A DNA stretch of 64,000 nt from the NCBI GenBank assembly GCA_965242485.1, contig CBDESM010000003.1, forward strand, positions 1,984,001 to 2,048,000. Direction: 5' to 3'. The DNA comes from CBDESM01 sp965242485 (GTDB lineage: Bacteria; Chloroflexota; Dehalococcoidia; Bin125). Positions within the stretch are counted from its first letter, which is position 1, and each line of letters starts with the position of its first letter. This document shows, in pieces, positions 52,883-61,788 of the stretch. The position numbers and the translations under genes were made by a program. Below the pieces are notes generated by a model. It had not been told where the DNA came from, made no database searches, and saw nothing but the letters and a program-made list of their open reading frames with translations.

Positions 52883-54861
52883 CAGGGCCTCTTGAGGATG
52901 AGCGCGCCGGATTGGCTGGGTTCGGCTTGCCAAGCGGGAGGGAGGAGGGTGGTGGCGTCTTCTTGGAGGATGACGGCGGGGCCTTGGAGGGTGGCGTTGA
53001 TTTGGGCGCGGTCGATGATTTTGGTGCGGCGCTTGCGGTCCCATTCGACGGAGGCGGTACGGGGCTTTGAGTCGGCAGTGGCTGGTTGGCGGGCGAGGGG
53101 GTCGCGGAAGCCGGGGGCGAGGGCTTTGGCGCGGGCGGTGACGATTTCGACGGGGCGGGATTGGTCGGAGTAGCCGAAGCGTTCGAGGTGCTTGGCGTGG
53201 AAGGCGCGGGCGACGGCGGGGGCGGATCTGATGTTCGGGAGTTCGACGGGGAGTTCGTGTGATTGGCCTTGGTAGCGCATGTCTGCGGAGCGGAGGATGC
53301 GGACGCGGGCGCGGTAGCCGTCGGCGGCGAGGTCGGCGCGGGCGCGGGCGGCGAGGTCGGCGAAGGCGTTCGCGAGGGCGTGGGAGGGGCCTTTGGCGTC
53401 TGGTTGGATGGCGATGTGGAGGCCTTGTTCGGCGTCGCGGGCGACGTCTGCGCGGAGCATGCCGGCGGCGCTGAGGACGCCGGCGTCGGGCGGGATGATG
53501 GCGACGGGGATGCCGAGGGCGTCGGCGAGGTCGCAGGCGTGGAGGGGTCCCGCGCCGCCGGCGGCGACGAGGGCGAAGCGGGCGGGGTCGCGGCCGCGTT
53601 CGACGGAGATGACGCGGAGTGCGCGGGCCATGTTGGCGTTGACGACGTCGATGACGGCGCGGGCGGCGCGGACGGGGTCGCCGCCGAAGGGTTCGGCGAT
53701 GGTTTGGATGGCGGCGCGGGCTTTTGCGGGGTCGAGGGAGATGGAAGCGCCGAGGATTTGGCCTGGGCGGAGGCGGCCGAGGACGACGTGGGCGTCGGTG
53801 ACGGTGGGGAGGCTGCCGCGCCCGTAGGCGGCGGGGCCGGGGTCGGCGCCGGCGGAGCGGGGGCCGACGCGGAGCGCGCCGCCTTGGTCGAGCCAGGCGA
53901 TGGAGCCGCCGCCTGCGCCGACGGTGTGGACGTCGACGGAGGGCGTGCGGATGGGGATGCCGTCGATTTCGAGGTCGGTGCGTTCGAGCAGGCGTCCGGG
54001 GCAGAGGCCGACGTCTGTGGAGGTGCCGCCCATGTCGAAGGTGATGGCGTCGTCGAAGCCGGCGTCGCGGGCGGCGGCGAAGCCTCCTGCAGCGCCGCCG
54101 GCGGGGCCGGAGAGGACGGTGCGGACGGCGTTTGCGCCGGCGGAGGCGGCGCTGATGGAAGCGCCGTTGGATTGCATGATGCGGAGGCGGGGCGGGCGGG
54201 GGCCGATGGAGGCGAGGGAGGATTCGAGGCGGTCGAGGTAGTCGGACATGATCGGTGCGAGGGAGGCGTTGGCGGCGGTGGTGCTCATGCGCTCGTATTC
54301 GCGGTGCTGTGGGAGGACGAGGTGGGAGGCGGAGACGGAGAGGCCGCGGTCGCGGGCGCGCTGCATGGCGAGGCGTTCGTGGGCTGGGTTGACGAAGGAG
54401 AAGATGAAGCAGATGGCGAGTGCGCGGACGCCGGTGCGGAGGATGCGGTCGAGCACGCGGTCGAGTCCGGCTTCGTCGAGGGGGGCGATGATTTCTCCGT
54501 CGGCGGCGATGCGTTCGTCGATTTCGAAGCGGAGGTTGGCGGGGATGAGCGGGTCGGGACGGACGGGGTGGAGGGCGTAGAGGTCGGGTCGGGCTTGGCG
54601 GCCGATGGCGAGTGCGTCGCGGAAGCCTTTGGTGACGAGGAGGGCGGCGGGAGCGCCGGAGCGGGTGAGGAGGGCGTTGGTGGCGACGGTGGAGCCGTGG
54701 ACGATTTCGTCCGGCTGCCAGCCGAGTTCGCGGATGCCGTCGGTGACGGCGCGGGCTGGGTCGTCGGGGGTGGAGGGGCGCTTGGCGAGGGAGGCGCGGC
54801 CGTCTTCGACGTAGATGAAGTCGGTGAAGGTGCCGCCGACATCGACTCCGAGCAGGCGCAC
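52882..54861 (-). CDS. Hydantoinase A / oxoprolinase family protein
   Basis: 659 residues from GTG 54861 (GGAAGGA upstream). LLGVDVGGTFTDFIYVE is the ATPase start, HGSTVATNALLTRSG, VLSGPAGGAAGGFAAARDAG and FDMGGTSTDVGLC are the actin-like ATPase motifs of HyuA. It hydrolyses ATP to drive ring opening with HyuB. Genes are transcribed HyuA to HyuB. Substrate unknown; acetone or acetophenone carboxylase relatives look similar, but no third subunit is here. Confidence 0.93.
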   Translation of the reverse strand: MRLLGVDVGGTFTDFIYVEDGRASLAKRPSTPDDPARAVTDGIRELGWQPDEIVHGSTVATNALLTRSGAPAALLVTKGFRDALAIGRQARPDLYALHPVRPDPLIPANLRFEIDERIAADGEIIAPLDEAGLDRVLDRILRTGVRALAICFIFSFVNPAHERLAMQRARDRGLSVSASHLVLPQHREYERMSTTAANASLAPIMSDYLDRLESSLASIGPRPPRLRIMQSNGASISAASAGANAVRTVLSGPAGGAAGGFAAARDAGFDDAITFDMGGTSTDVGLCPGRLLERTDLEIDGIPIRTPSVDVHTVGAGGGSIAWLDQGGALRVGPRSAGADPGPAAYGRGSLPTVTDAHVVLGRLRPGQILGASISLDPAKARAAIQTIAEPFGGDPVRAARAVIDVVNANMARALRVISVERGRDPARFALVAAGGAGPLHACDLADALGIPVAIIPPDAGVLSAAGMLRADVARDAEQGLHIAIQPDAKGPSHALANAFADLAARARADLAADGYRARVRILRSADMRYQGQSHELPVELPNIRSAPAVARAFHAKHLERFGYSDQSRPVEIVTARAKALAPGFRDPLARQPATADSKPRTASVEWDRKRRTKIIDRAQINATLQGPAVILQEDATTLLPPAWQAEPSQSGALILKRP

Positions 54862-54919
54862 GGTCGGGTCCTTCCGGTCAGGCGGACGGGTTCTGGGGAG
54901 TGTAGGACGGGGCGGCGAA

Positions 54920-54948
54920 TTGACCGACTGGGGCGCGCGCCATAGCGT
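54920..54948 (+). promoter_or_regulatory. Promoter of the bL25 gene
   Basis: TTGACC (54920-54925) and TAGCGT (54943-54948) are separated by 17 bases. The ATG of the ribosomal protein gene is at 54991, which leaves a short leader. It is the clearest two-box promoter in the right half. Confidence 0.55.
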
Positions 54949-54990
54949 GGGCTGGCCGGCAGAGCTGCGGATTCGACGGATCAGGGGACC

Positions 54991-55644
54991 ATGGCAGACG
55001 AGACGATTCTCCGGGTGGAACGGCGGGCGACGTTGGGCAAGGCGGTGAAACGGCTGCGCAGCGAGGGGATCGTGCCGGCGAATTTGTACGGGCGGGGGCG
55101 GGAGTCGGCGGCGATTCAAGCGCCGCTGGAGGAGTTCCGGCGGGTGTACCGGGCGGTGGACCGGAACGCGGTGGTGCAGGTGCAGATCGAGGGGGAGGCG
55201 GGGACGGTTCCGGTGGTGCTGCGGGAGGTGCAGCGGAAGCCGGTCGGGAGCGACGTGCTGCACATCGATTTCTACCAGGTGGATTTGGAGCGGACGATTC
55301 ACAGCGAGGCGCGGGTGGTGCTGGAGGGTTCGTCGGAGGCGGTGGCGTTGGGCGGGACGCTGGTGCAGAGCGTGGATTTGGTGATGCTGGAGGCGCTGCC
55401 GCTGGAGATGCCGTCGGAGATCACGGTGGACGTGAGCGGGCTGGACGAGTTCGGGAAGTCGGTGCTGGTGCGTGATTTGGAGTTGCCGGAGGGCGTGCGG
55501 GCGATCTCGGACGAGACGGTGGCGATCGTGACGGTGCTCGCGCCGCGGGTGACGGAGGACGAGGAGGAAGAGGTAGGGGCGGAGGCCGAGGCCGCGGAGG
55601 CGGAGGCCGACGCGGAGGCGGAACCGGAGGCGGAGGCCGAGTAG
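54991..55644 (+). CDS. rplY: Ribosomal protein bL25 (CTC type)
   Basis: 217 residues. LRVERRATLGKAVKRLRSEGIVPANLYGRG is the 5S-rRNA-binding domain of L25/CTC. The beta-domain VLHIDFYQVDLERTIHSEARVVLEG follows, and an acidic Glu/Ala tail (about residues 186-217) ends it. CTC-type L25 binds 5S rRNA in the large subunit. It runs in the direction opposite to the long minus-strand operon. Confidence 0.95.
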   Translation: MADETILRVERRATLGKAVKRLRSEGIVPANLYGRGRESAAIQAPLEEFRRVYRAVDRNAVVQVQIEGEAGTVPVVLREVQRKPVGSDVLHIDFYQVDLERTIHSEARVVLEGSSEAVALGGTLVQSVDLVMLEALPLEMPSEITVDVSGLDEFGKSVLVRDLELPEGVRAISDETVAIVTVLAPRVTEDEEEEVGAEAEAAEAEADAEAEPEAEAE

Positions 55645-55768
55645 GGGTTCAGGCCTCGCCGCGGATTCGGTTGGAGGAAGACGGGGAACGGGCGATTCGG
55701 CGAGAGAGCCTGCAGAACCGGCCTGCCAGGTCTTCGATCATCCGCTAAGGTTCCGGCAATGGCACAGC

Positions 55769-55818
55769 TGGCCGGGGCGACGCGACCGCCTGTTGGTCGC
55801 GTAGGTGCTTACCTCGGC
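55769..55818 (+). ncRNA. Structured intergenic RNA candidate
   Basis: An outer 8-bp stem (GGCCGGGG at 55769-55776 with CCTCGGCC at 55811-55818, one G-U) encloses an 8-bp hairpin (ACGCGACC at 55779-55786, loop GCCTGTT, GGTCGCGT at 55794-55801). The multi-helix form resembles a riboswitch or small RNA, but no known family is recognised. It lies in the 300-base gap between bL25 and the NYN gene. Other parts of the gap show no reading frame worth calling. Confidence 0.45.
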
Positions 55819-55831
55819 CTAATGACACGAT

Positions 55832-55855
55832 TGGGGGGCCGCTTCGGCGGCCCTC
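55832..55855 (+). terminator. UUCG-capped hairpin, possible terminator
   Basis: A 10-bp GC-rich stem (GGGGGGCCGC with GCGGCCCTCC, one G-U) with a TTCG loop lies just after the structured RNA candidate. There is no long T-run, so it may be a weak intrinsic terminator or part of the same RNA. Confidence 0.4.
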
Positions 55856-55944
55856 CAGTCATATTTGCGGGATCGGGCGCGGGCCGTGTCTGATCGTCGC
55901 GTCAGACGATCACGCCCGCTCCGCTGGCCGGACAGGATGGCCGA

Positions 55945-56553
55945 TTGCGTGCCGGCGTCTTCGTTGATTATTGGAACTTCACGCTGGCCCATCGCCGCAC
56001 GTCGCGTGATCGGCGAGGCGATGTGTGGCAGGTGGATTGGACGCGCTTTCCGGTTTGGCTCGTAGAGCAGGCGGAAGCGGAGCTCGAGCTTGGATCAGCG
56101 CTCGAATACGCCGGAACGACCGTGTTCACGTCCTACAACCCGGACAATCCGCTTTCGGTGAGACATAAGAACTGGGTTGACGGATTTCTGCGTCGCCAGC
56201 GGCAGACGCGGGTGTTCATGTACGAGCAGCAGCGACAGGGAGGGACACGGTGCGCCAGCTGCGGTGAAGAGGTTGATGCGTGTCCGAATTGCGGTGCGCC
56301 GCTTGTTTCCTATCAAGAGAAGCGGGTTGATACCGGGCTTGCGGTGCGCGTTGCCGAGGTAGCCCGAGATGGAACACAAGACGTGATCATTTTGGTGACC
56401 GCTGACACGGATCTGATAGAGGCAGTCGAGTCCGCTCGGCGAGCCGGCTGCCGGGTTGTTCAGGCCGCGTTTCCGCCGGGCGGATCGCGCTTCGGGCGGC
56501 TCTGCGATGCGGTGATCGACATTGACGCGGGACGGAGCGAGATATCGCGGTAG
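55945..56553 (+). CDS. NYN-domain nuclease-like protein with zinc ribbon insert
   Basis: 202 residues from TTG 55945 (AGGATGG upstream). VFVDYWNFT carries the first acidic residue of the PIN/NYN site, and VTADTDLIEAVESARRAGCRVVQA carries the D-x-D pair. A four-Cys ribbon (RCASC and CPNC near residues 103-117) is inserted. NYN proteins are metal-dependent RNA nucleases or RNA-binding relatives. Its base use is less G-skewed than its neighbours, so it may be acquired. It follows a structured RNA candidate, and RlmN converges on it with adjacent stops. Confidence 0.75.
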   Translation: MRAGVFVDYWNFTLAHRRTSRDRRGDVWQVDWTRFPVWLVEQAEAELELGSALEYAGTTVFTSYNPDNPLSVRHKNWVDGFLRRQRQTRVFMYEQQRQGGTRCASCGEEVDACPNCGAPLVSYQEKRVDTGLAVRVAEVARDGTQDVIILVTADTDLIEAVESARRAGCRVVQAAFPPGGSRFGRLCDAVIDIDAGRSEISR

Positions 56554-57657
56554 CTAGGCGGGGGCGCGGAGGCGGTCGCCGCGGAGCTGGCCGCAGGCGG
56601 CGGCGATGTCCAGGCCTTTTTCGACGCGGACGGTGGCGCGGATGCCGTTGTCGGCGAGGATGCGCTGGAAGCCGAGGGTGGCGCGGCGGGAGGGGCGGCG
56701 GCCGTAGACGCCGCTGGACGGGTTGAGGGGGATCAGGTTGACTTGGCAGCGGAGGCCGCGGAGGAGCTGGGCGAGGCGGCGTGCGCAGGCGGGGGAGTCG
56801 TTGTCGCCGGCGAGCAGGACGTATTCGAAGGTGACGCGGCGGCCGGTGAGTCGGGAGTGTTCGCGTGCGGCGTCGACGAGGTCGGCGACGGAGGCGGAGG
56901 GGACGGGGACGAGGCGCTTGCGGAGGGCGTCGTCGGGGGCGTGGAGGCTGATGGCGAGGTTGACTTGGGGGTGCTGGCGTCCGAGGCGGCGGATTTGGGG
57001 GACGAGGCCGACGGTGGAGACGGTGATGCGGCGGGGGGAGAGGGAGAAGCCGTCGGGGTCTTGGAGTCGGTCGAGTGAGGCGCTGAGAGCGTCGTAGTTG
57101 GCGAGGGGTTCGCCCATGCCCATGAAGACGACGTGGGTGATGTCGGAGCCTTCGGCGCGGGCCCATTGGCGTGCGAGGAGGGCTTGGCGGGCGATTTCGC
57201 CGGGGGAGAGCTGGCGTCGGAAGCCTTGTTTGCCGGTGGCGCAGAAGACGCAGGCCATGGCGCAGCCTGCTTGGGTGGAGAGGCAGACGGTGCGTCTGGC
57301 GGTCGGGCTGGAGTCGGCGCGCGGGGCGTCGTCGGGGTCGTGGCGGATGAGGACGGTTTCGATCATTTCGCCGTCGGCGAGGGGGAGCAGGGCCTTGGTG
57401 GTGGAGCCGTCGCTGCTGGTGCGGGTTTCGAGCGGTTGGCGGGGCGGGGCGATGCGGGCGGCGAGGGAGTCGCGGAGTTCGCTGGGGAGGTCGGTCATGC
57501 GGGCGGGGTCGAGCGCGCCGCGGGCGTAGATTTGACGCCAGATTTGCTTGGCGCGGTAGGCGGGATGGCCGAGTTCCTCGAGCAGGGCGGCGAGGCTGGC
57601 GCGGTCGAGGTCGAGGAGGTCGGGAGCGGGCGCGGGGCCGGGCATTTGGTCAGGCAT
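56554..57657 (-). CDS. rlmN: 23S rRNA (adenine-C2)-methyltransferase RlmN
   Basis: 367 residues. The 4Fe-4S cysteines sit in STQAGCAMACVFCATGKQGF (CxxxCxxC). GEPLANYDAL, NLAISLHAPDD, RVTFEYVLLAGDNDS and the late VEKGLDIAAACGQL with the methyl-carrying Cys are typical of RlmN. It methylates A2503 of 23S rRNA and some tRNAs using SAM. It overlaps fmt by 8 bases at the operon end. Confidence 0.95.
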   Translation of the reverse strand: MPDQMPGPAPAPDLLDLDRASLAALLEELGHPAYRAKQIWRQIYARGALDPARMTDLPSELRDSLAARIAPPRQPLETRTSSDGSTTKALLPLADGEMIETVLIRHDPDDAPRADSSPTARRTVCLSTQAGCAMACVFCATGKQGFRRQLSPGEIARQALLARQWARAEGSDITHVVFMGMGEPLANYDALSASLDRLQDPDGFSLSPRRITVSTVGLVPQIRRLGRQHPQVNLAISLHAPDDALRKRLVPVPSASVADLVDAAREHSRLTGRRVTFEYVLLAGDNDSPACARRLAQLLRGLRCQVNLIPLNPSSGVYGRRPSRRATLGFQRILADNGIRATVRVEKGLDIAAACGQLRGDRLRAPA

Positions 57658-58609
57658 CGGCGGGGCCGAGGATGGTTCCGTCGAGGGTTGCGGCGCCGCG
57701 GGCGAATTCGGCGGCGGACATTTCGCGCTTGCCGGCGCGCTGGAGGCGGCGGAGGGCGAGGGTGCCCTGTCCGGTTTGGACGCCGATCCAGTCGCCGCTG
57801 ATGGTGATGCGGCCGGGCTGCGCGCCGGGGCGGTCGGGGATGGTGGGGATCCATTCGGCTTTGGCGATGCGGAGCTGGGCGCCGGCGGCGGTGGTGAATG
57901 CGCCGGGCCAAGGGGTGCAGGCGCGGACTTGGCGCTCGATTTCGATGGCGGGTCGGGACCAGTCGATTTTGCCGGCGGCTTTGGCGATGCGGCGAGCGCG
58001 GGTGGCTTGGGAATGGTCTTGCGGTTCGGGGGTGATTTGGCCGGCGAGCCAGGGGGGGATGGTTTCGAGCAGGAGGTCCGCGCCGAGGGCGGCGAGGCGG
58101 TCGGAGAGTTGGCCGGCGGTTTCGGTGGCGCTGATTTTGGCGGCGCGGCGGGCGAGGATGTCGCCGGTGTCTTCAGTTTGGTCGACGAGCATGATGGTCG
58201 CGCCGGTTTCGGGGTCGCCGTGGAGGATGGCGGCGTGGACGGGGGCAGCGCCGCGCCAGCGGGGGAGGAGGGAGGCGTGGACGTTGAGGGTGCCGTGCTG
58301 GGGCAGGTCGAGGATTGTTTCGGGGAGGAGCTGGCCGTAGGCGGCGACGATTTGGAGCTGGGGGCGGAGGGCGGCGATTGGGGCGATGGCGGCTTGGTCG
58401 CGGAGGCGTTCGGACTGGAGGACGGGGATGCCGTGCTGCTGGGCTAGTTGTTTGACGGGAGGGGGCTTGGGGCTGCGGCCGCGGCCGGCGGGCCTGTCGG
58501 GCTGGGTGACGGCGGCGATGGGGCGCCAGGGGGAGTCGATCAGTGCGGCGAGGACGGGGAGGGCGAAGTCGGGCGAGCCGTAGAAGATGGTTCTGGGCGG
58601 GTCGGACAT
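57650..58609 (-). CDS. fmt: Methionyl-tRNA formyltransferase
   Basis: 319 residues. TIFYGSPDFALPVLAAL, the LNVHASLLPRWRGAAPVHAAIL catalytic segment (Asn-His) and DQTEDTGDIL are those of Fmt; a C-terminal OB-type tRNA-binding domain follows. It formylates initiator Met-tRNA using 10-formyl-THF. It is followed by rlmN and preceded by secG (39-base gap). Confidence 0.95.
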   Translation of the reverse strand: MSDPPRTIFYGSPDFALPVLAALIDSPWRPIAAVTQPDRPAGRGRSPKPPPVKQLAQQHGIPVLQSERLRDQAAIAPIAALRPQLQIVAAYGQLLPETILDLPQHGTLNVHASLLPRWRGAAPVHAAILHGDPETGATIMLVDQTEDTGDILARRAAKISATETAGQLSDRLAALGADLLLETIPPWLAGQITPEPQDHSQATRARRIAKAAGKIDWSRPAIEIERQVRACTPWPGAFTTAAGAQLRIAKAEWIPTIPDRPGAQPGRITISGDWIGVQTGQGTLALRRLQRAGKREMSAAEFARGAATLDGTILGPADA

Positions 58610-58648
58610 AAACGCGGCGGGGGTGCTGGGCTGCGGCGCTGGGGGCGT

Positions 58649-58873
58649 TCAGATGCGGACGGCGGCGATGGAGAGGCCGACGAAGACGAGCATGAGGACG
58701 ATGGTGCCGCGGAAGAGGGAGCGTTCGAGGCCGCGGCGGGTGCGGTAGCCCTCGCCGCCGGCGCCGCCGAAGATGTTGCCGAGGCCTGCGCCTTTGGCCT
58801 GGAGGACGACAGCGCCGATGACGAGGAGGGCGACGAGGACTTGGAAGATGTTGAGGATTTCGGATGCGCTCAT
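58649..58873 (-). CDS. secG: Preprotein translocase subunit SecG
   Basis: 74 residues. Two membrane helices (about 4-24 and 50-71) flank a Gly-rich loop, AKGAGLGNIFGGAGGEGYRTRRG, the usual SecG arrangement. It aids SecYEG protein export. It starts 10 bases after the yvcK stop, so the two are probably one operon with fmt and rlmN. Confidence 0.93.
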   Translation of the reverse strand: MSASEILNIFQVLVALLVIGAVVLQAKGAGLGNIFGGAGGEGYRTRRGLERSLFRGTIVLMLVFVGLSIAAVRI

Positions 58874-58883
58874 GGGGCTGGGT

Positions 58884-60266
58884 TCACTTCCCGACGGGGA
58901 TTTTGACGCGGCGCGGGGAGCCGGGGGCGACCGCGCGGATCGGGCGGACGCCGGCTTCTTCGCGCTCATGGTAGGTGGTGAGGATTGCGGCGGCGAGTTT
59001 GGCGGAGTCGTGGCGGTAGCGGTTGCCGGAGTCGACGACGTCGGCTTCGATGAGGGCCGCGCCGCCGAAGGAGGCGGCTGGGTCGACGCGGACGGGTTCG
59101 GAGCGCCAGCGGATGGGGAGGCGGGCGGAGGCGTTGCTGTTGGCGACGACGTAGTTGAAGGGCATGCCGCCGATGTGGTCGGCGATGGAGGCGATGTGGT
59201 CCTGGACGGAGTAGTGGTCGGTTTCGCCGCGCTGGGTGGCGACGTTGCTGACGTACATTTTGAGTGCGGATGATTCTTGGAAGGCGATGCGGAGGTCCGG
59301 GACGACGAGGTTGGGGAGGACGCTGGTGTAGAGGGAGCCGGGGCCGACGACGATGATGTCGGCGTTGCGGACGGCGTTGACGGCATCCGGGTGGGCTTTG
59401 GGGTGGGCGGGTTCGAGGGAGAGGAGGCGGATTTCGGTGTCTGCGGCGGTGATGGCGGATTCGCCGCGGATGACTCGGCCGTCGGTGGTGCGGGCGGCGA
59501 GGCGGATGTCTTCGAGGGTGGAGGGGATGATGCGTCCGCGGACGGCGAGGACGCGGCCGGTTTCGTTGAGGGCGTCTTCCATGGAGCCGGTGACGCCGGA
59601 CATGGCGACGATGAAGAGGTTGCCGAAGGAGTGTCCTTCGAGTCCGTCGCCGGAGCCGTCGGGGAAGCGGTATTGGAAGAGGCGGGTCATGAGGGGTTCG
59701 GCGTCGGCGAGTGCGGCGATGCAGTTGCGGAGGTCGCCTGGGGGGATGACGCCGAGGTCGCGGCGGAGTCTGCCGGAGGAGCCGCCGTCGTCGGCGACGG
59801 TGACGATGGCGGAGATGTTGTCGGAGTATTCCTTGAGGCCGCGGAGGAGGACGGAGAGGCCGGTGCCGCCGCCGATGCAGACGATGCGGGGTCCGCGTGC
59901 GGGGAAGCGGCTGCGGTAGAGGAGTTCGACGAGTGGGGCGTCGGCGCCGCCGTTGCGGGCGTGGCGGGCGCGGGCCGCGCCGACGAGGGCGTTGGTGAAT
60001 TTCCAGGCGCCGAAGCCGATGGCGAGGGAGGCGACGGCGATGAGGATGCCGCCGCGGGCGGCGTAGGGGAGGAATTGGAGGGTGAGGTAGTAGAAGGCGC
60101 CGGGGAGGGTGGTGGTGACGTAGAGCTCGCGGAGGACGAAGGCGATGCCGAGGCCGAGGATGCCCATGCCGGCGAGGAGGAGGAGGAACCAGCGCTTGAC
60201 GCCGAGGCCGGGTACGAGCCAGGTGCGGATGCTGCGGTCGTGCAGGGCGGCTTGGATGCGGGACAT
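58884..60266 (-). CDS. YvcK/CofD-like UDP-sugar-binding protein with membrane N-terminus
   Basis: 460 residues. Two membrane helices lie in the first 95 residues (about 25-47 and 69-90), then the YvcK core with VCIGGGTGLSVLLRGLKEYSDNISAIVTVADDGGSSGRLRRDLG from about residue 129. HSFGNLFIVAM, VVGPGSLYTSVLPNL and NVATQRGETDHYSVQDHI confirm it. YvcK binds UDP-GlcNAc and controls cell-wall synthesis and gluconeogenesis. The usual protein is about 320 residues without membrane helices. The ATG at 60266 follows TATAGT (60275-60280) by 8 bases, so it is leaderless; a TTG at 60275 is unlikely as a start. Confidence 0.9.
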   Translation of the reverse strand: MSRIQAALHDRSIRTWLVPGLGVKRWFLLLLAGMGILGLGIAFVLRELYVTTTLPGAFYYLTLQFLPYAARGGILIAVASLAIGFGAWKFTNALVGAARARHARNGGADAPLVELLYRSRFPARGPRIVCIGGGTGLSVLLRGLKEYSDNISAIVTVADDGGSSGRLRRDLGVIPPGDLRNCIAALADAEPLMTRLFQYRFPDGSGDGLEGHSFGNLFIVAMSGVTGSMEDALNETGRVLAVRGRIIPSTLEDIRLAARTTDGRVIRGESAITAADTEIRLLSLEPAHPKAHPDAVNAVRNADIIVVGPGSLYTSVLPNLVVPDLRIAFQESSALKMYVSNVATQRGETDHYSVQDHIASIADHIGGMPFNYVVANSNASARLPIRWRSEPVRVDPAASFGGAALIEADVVDSGNRYRHDSAKLAAAILTTYHEREEAGVRPIRAVAPGSPRRVKIPVGK

Positions 60267-60352
60267 CGGGCACAACTATAGGCACGGGCCGGCGGAGGGG
60301 ATACCTTGCGGGGAGCGGCCGGGGAGTCCGGCGGCGGAAGGGGAGGGACCAG

Positions 60353-61342
60353 ATGGAGCAGCGCAAGTTCGGGGACAGCGATTTGACGTGTTCGGCGGTG
60401 GGCTTCGGGACGTGGGAGATGTCGACGACGATGTACGGGCAGATCGACGTGGGGGAGGCGTCGCGGGCGGTGAACGCGGCGATCGACCGGGGGATCAACC
60501 TGTTCGATACGGCGGAGGTGTACGGGCCGTACCACTCGGAGGAGATCCTGGCGCGGGCGCTGGGGGAGCGGCGGTCGGAGATCGTGCTGGTGACGAAGGT
60601 GGGGTTCGATTACGACGAGACGCCGAAGGTGACGGGGCGGAACTCGAAGTACGAGCACATCATCGAGCACACGAACGGGTGCCTGAAGCGGCTGGGCACG
60701 GACGTGATCGACCTGATGCTGATCCATTGGCCGGATCACGACACGCCGTTCGAGGAGACGATGCGGGCGCTGGAGCGGATCAAGGCGGACGGGAAGGTGC
60801 GGCACTACGGGGTGTCGAATTTCACGGTGCCGATGATGGAGGAGTGCCAGCAGCACGGGAGCTTGGCGGCGAACCAAGTGGGGTACCACTTGTTCGACCG
60901 GCGGATGGAGGCGGAGGTGCTGCCGTGGTGCAAGGAGAACGGGGTGGGGTACATGGCGTACGGGTCGCTGGGGTTCGGGCTGCTGACTGGGGCGTTCACG
61001 CCGACGACGGAGTTCGAGGAAAGCGATTGGCGGAGGCGGGGGAAGGCGTTCGAGCTGCCGTTGTTCGAGCAGGAGTCGTTCCTGCGGGAGCTGTGGGTCG
61101 GCGAGAAGCTGCGGCAATTGGCGGACGGGTACGGGAAGACGCTGGCGCAGCTGGCGCTGGCGTGGGTGCTGGGGAACGAGGCGGTGACAGTGGCGCTGGT
61201 GGGGATGCGGAACGAGCGGGAGCTGGAGGAGAACGTGGCGGCGACGGATTGGAAGCTGACGGAGGAGGACCGCGAGTACATCGACGAGGTGTTCGCGCAG
61301 GCGGGGGTGCCGACGCACGTGGGGACGCCGCAGGCGGTTTAG
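60353..61342 (+). CDS. Aldo/keto reductase
   Basis: 329 residues. VNAAIDRGINLFDTAEVYGPYHSEEIL carries Asp and Tyr of the catalytic tetrad, the Lys lies in LVTKVGFDYD, and DLMLIHWPD carries the His. The C-terminal LAWVLGNEAVTVALVGMRNERELEENVAA binds NADPH. It reduces aldehydes or ketones. A GGGGAGGG Shine-Dalgarno precedes the ATG. Codons end almost always in G. Confidence 0.93.
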   Translation: MEQRKFGDSDLTCSAVGFGTWEMSTTMYGQIDVGEASRAVNAAIDRGINLFDTAEVYGPYHSEEILARALGERRSEIVLVTKVGFDYDETPKVTGRNSKYEHIIEHTNGCLKRLGTDVIDLMLIHWPDHDTPFEETMRALERIKADGKVRHYGVSNFTVPMMEECQQHGSLAANQVGYHLFDRRMEAEVLPWCKENGVGYMAYGSLGFGLLTGAFTPTTEFEESDWRRRGKAFELPLFEQESFLRELWVGEKLRQLADGYGKTLAQLALAWVLGNEAVTVALVGMRNERELEENVAATDWKLTEEDREYIDEVFAQAGVPTHVGTPQAV

Positions 61343-61420
61343 GCGCGGCGTCTGGACGCTTGGCGCAGGCAGCGCCATACTGCGGGGGACGACTTCGCAG
61401 ATCGAGCGGGAGGGTGAGCG

Positions 61421-61756
61421 ATGCCGCCTCTGGTGCCTTCGTTTTTGATGCCGCAGTGGCTGCGGGACGCGCCGCTGCCGATCAAGGCGGCGCTGCTGGC
61501 GCCGGGGATGATCGTGGGGGCGGTGCTGGGGATCGTGGTGCACGCGATCCTGATCAACTTGGGCGCGGGGAACCAGCATCTGTCGAGCGCGGCGGGCGGG
61601 TTCGATGCGTGGCTGCTGTGGATCATCATCGTCGCGGGGCTGTTCATCGGCTTGGGCGCGGGCGGGTTCGTCTACATCGGCGTGGGCCTGGGCGCGGATG
61701 AGGACGTGGAGGAGGGCGAGGAGCCGCACGGCGAGACGGGGATGCTGGAGCTGTAG
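61421..61756 (+). CDS. Small two-helix membrane protein
   Basis: 111 residues. Two hydrophobic segments (about 22-46 and 64-90) are joined by a short loop (NLGAGNQHLSSAAGG) and followed by an acidic tail (EDVEEGEEPHGETG). GGGAGGG lies 6 bases before the ATG. No family recognised. It stands alone between the aldo/keto reductase and an unknown soluble gene. Confidence 0.6.
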   Translation: MPPLVPSFLMPQWLRDAPLPIKAALLAPGMIVGAVLGIVVHAILINLGAGNQHLSSAAGGFDAWLLWIIIVAGLFIGLGAGGFVYIGVGLGADEDVEEGEEPHGETGMLEL

Positions 61757-61788
61757 GGGGCTTCCGCGTCCGCGCTACTCTGGGGGCC

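Noticed and set aside
55745..55860. A tRNA gene in the bL25-NYN gap
   Set aside because: The hairpin loop GCCTGTT has no U at the position before an anticodon, and there is no D arm or T-loop TTCGA pattern.
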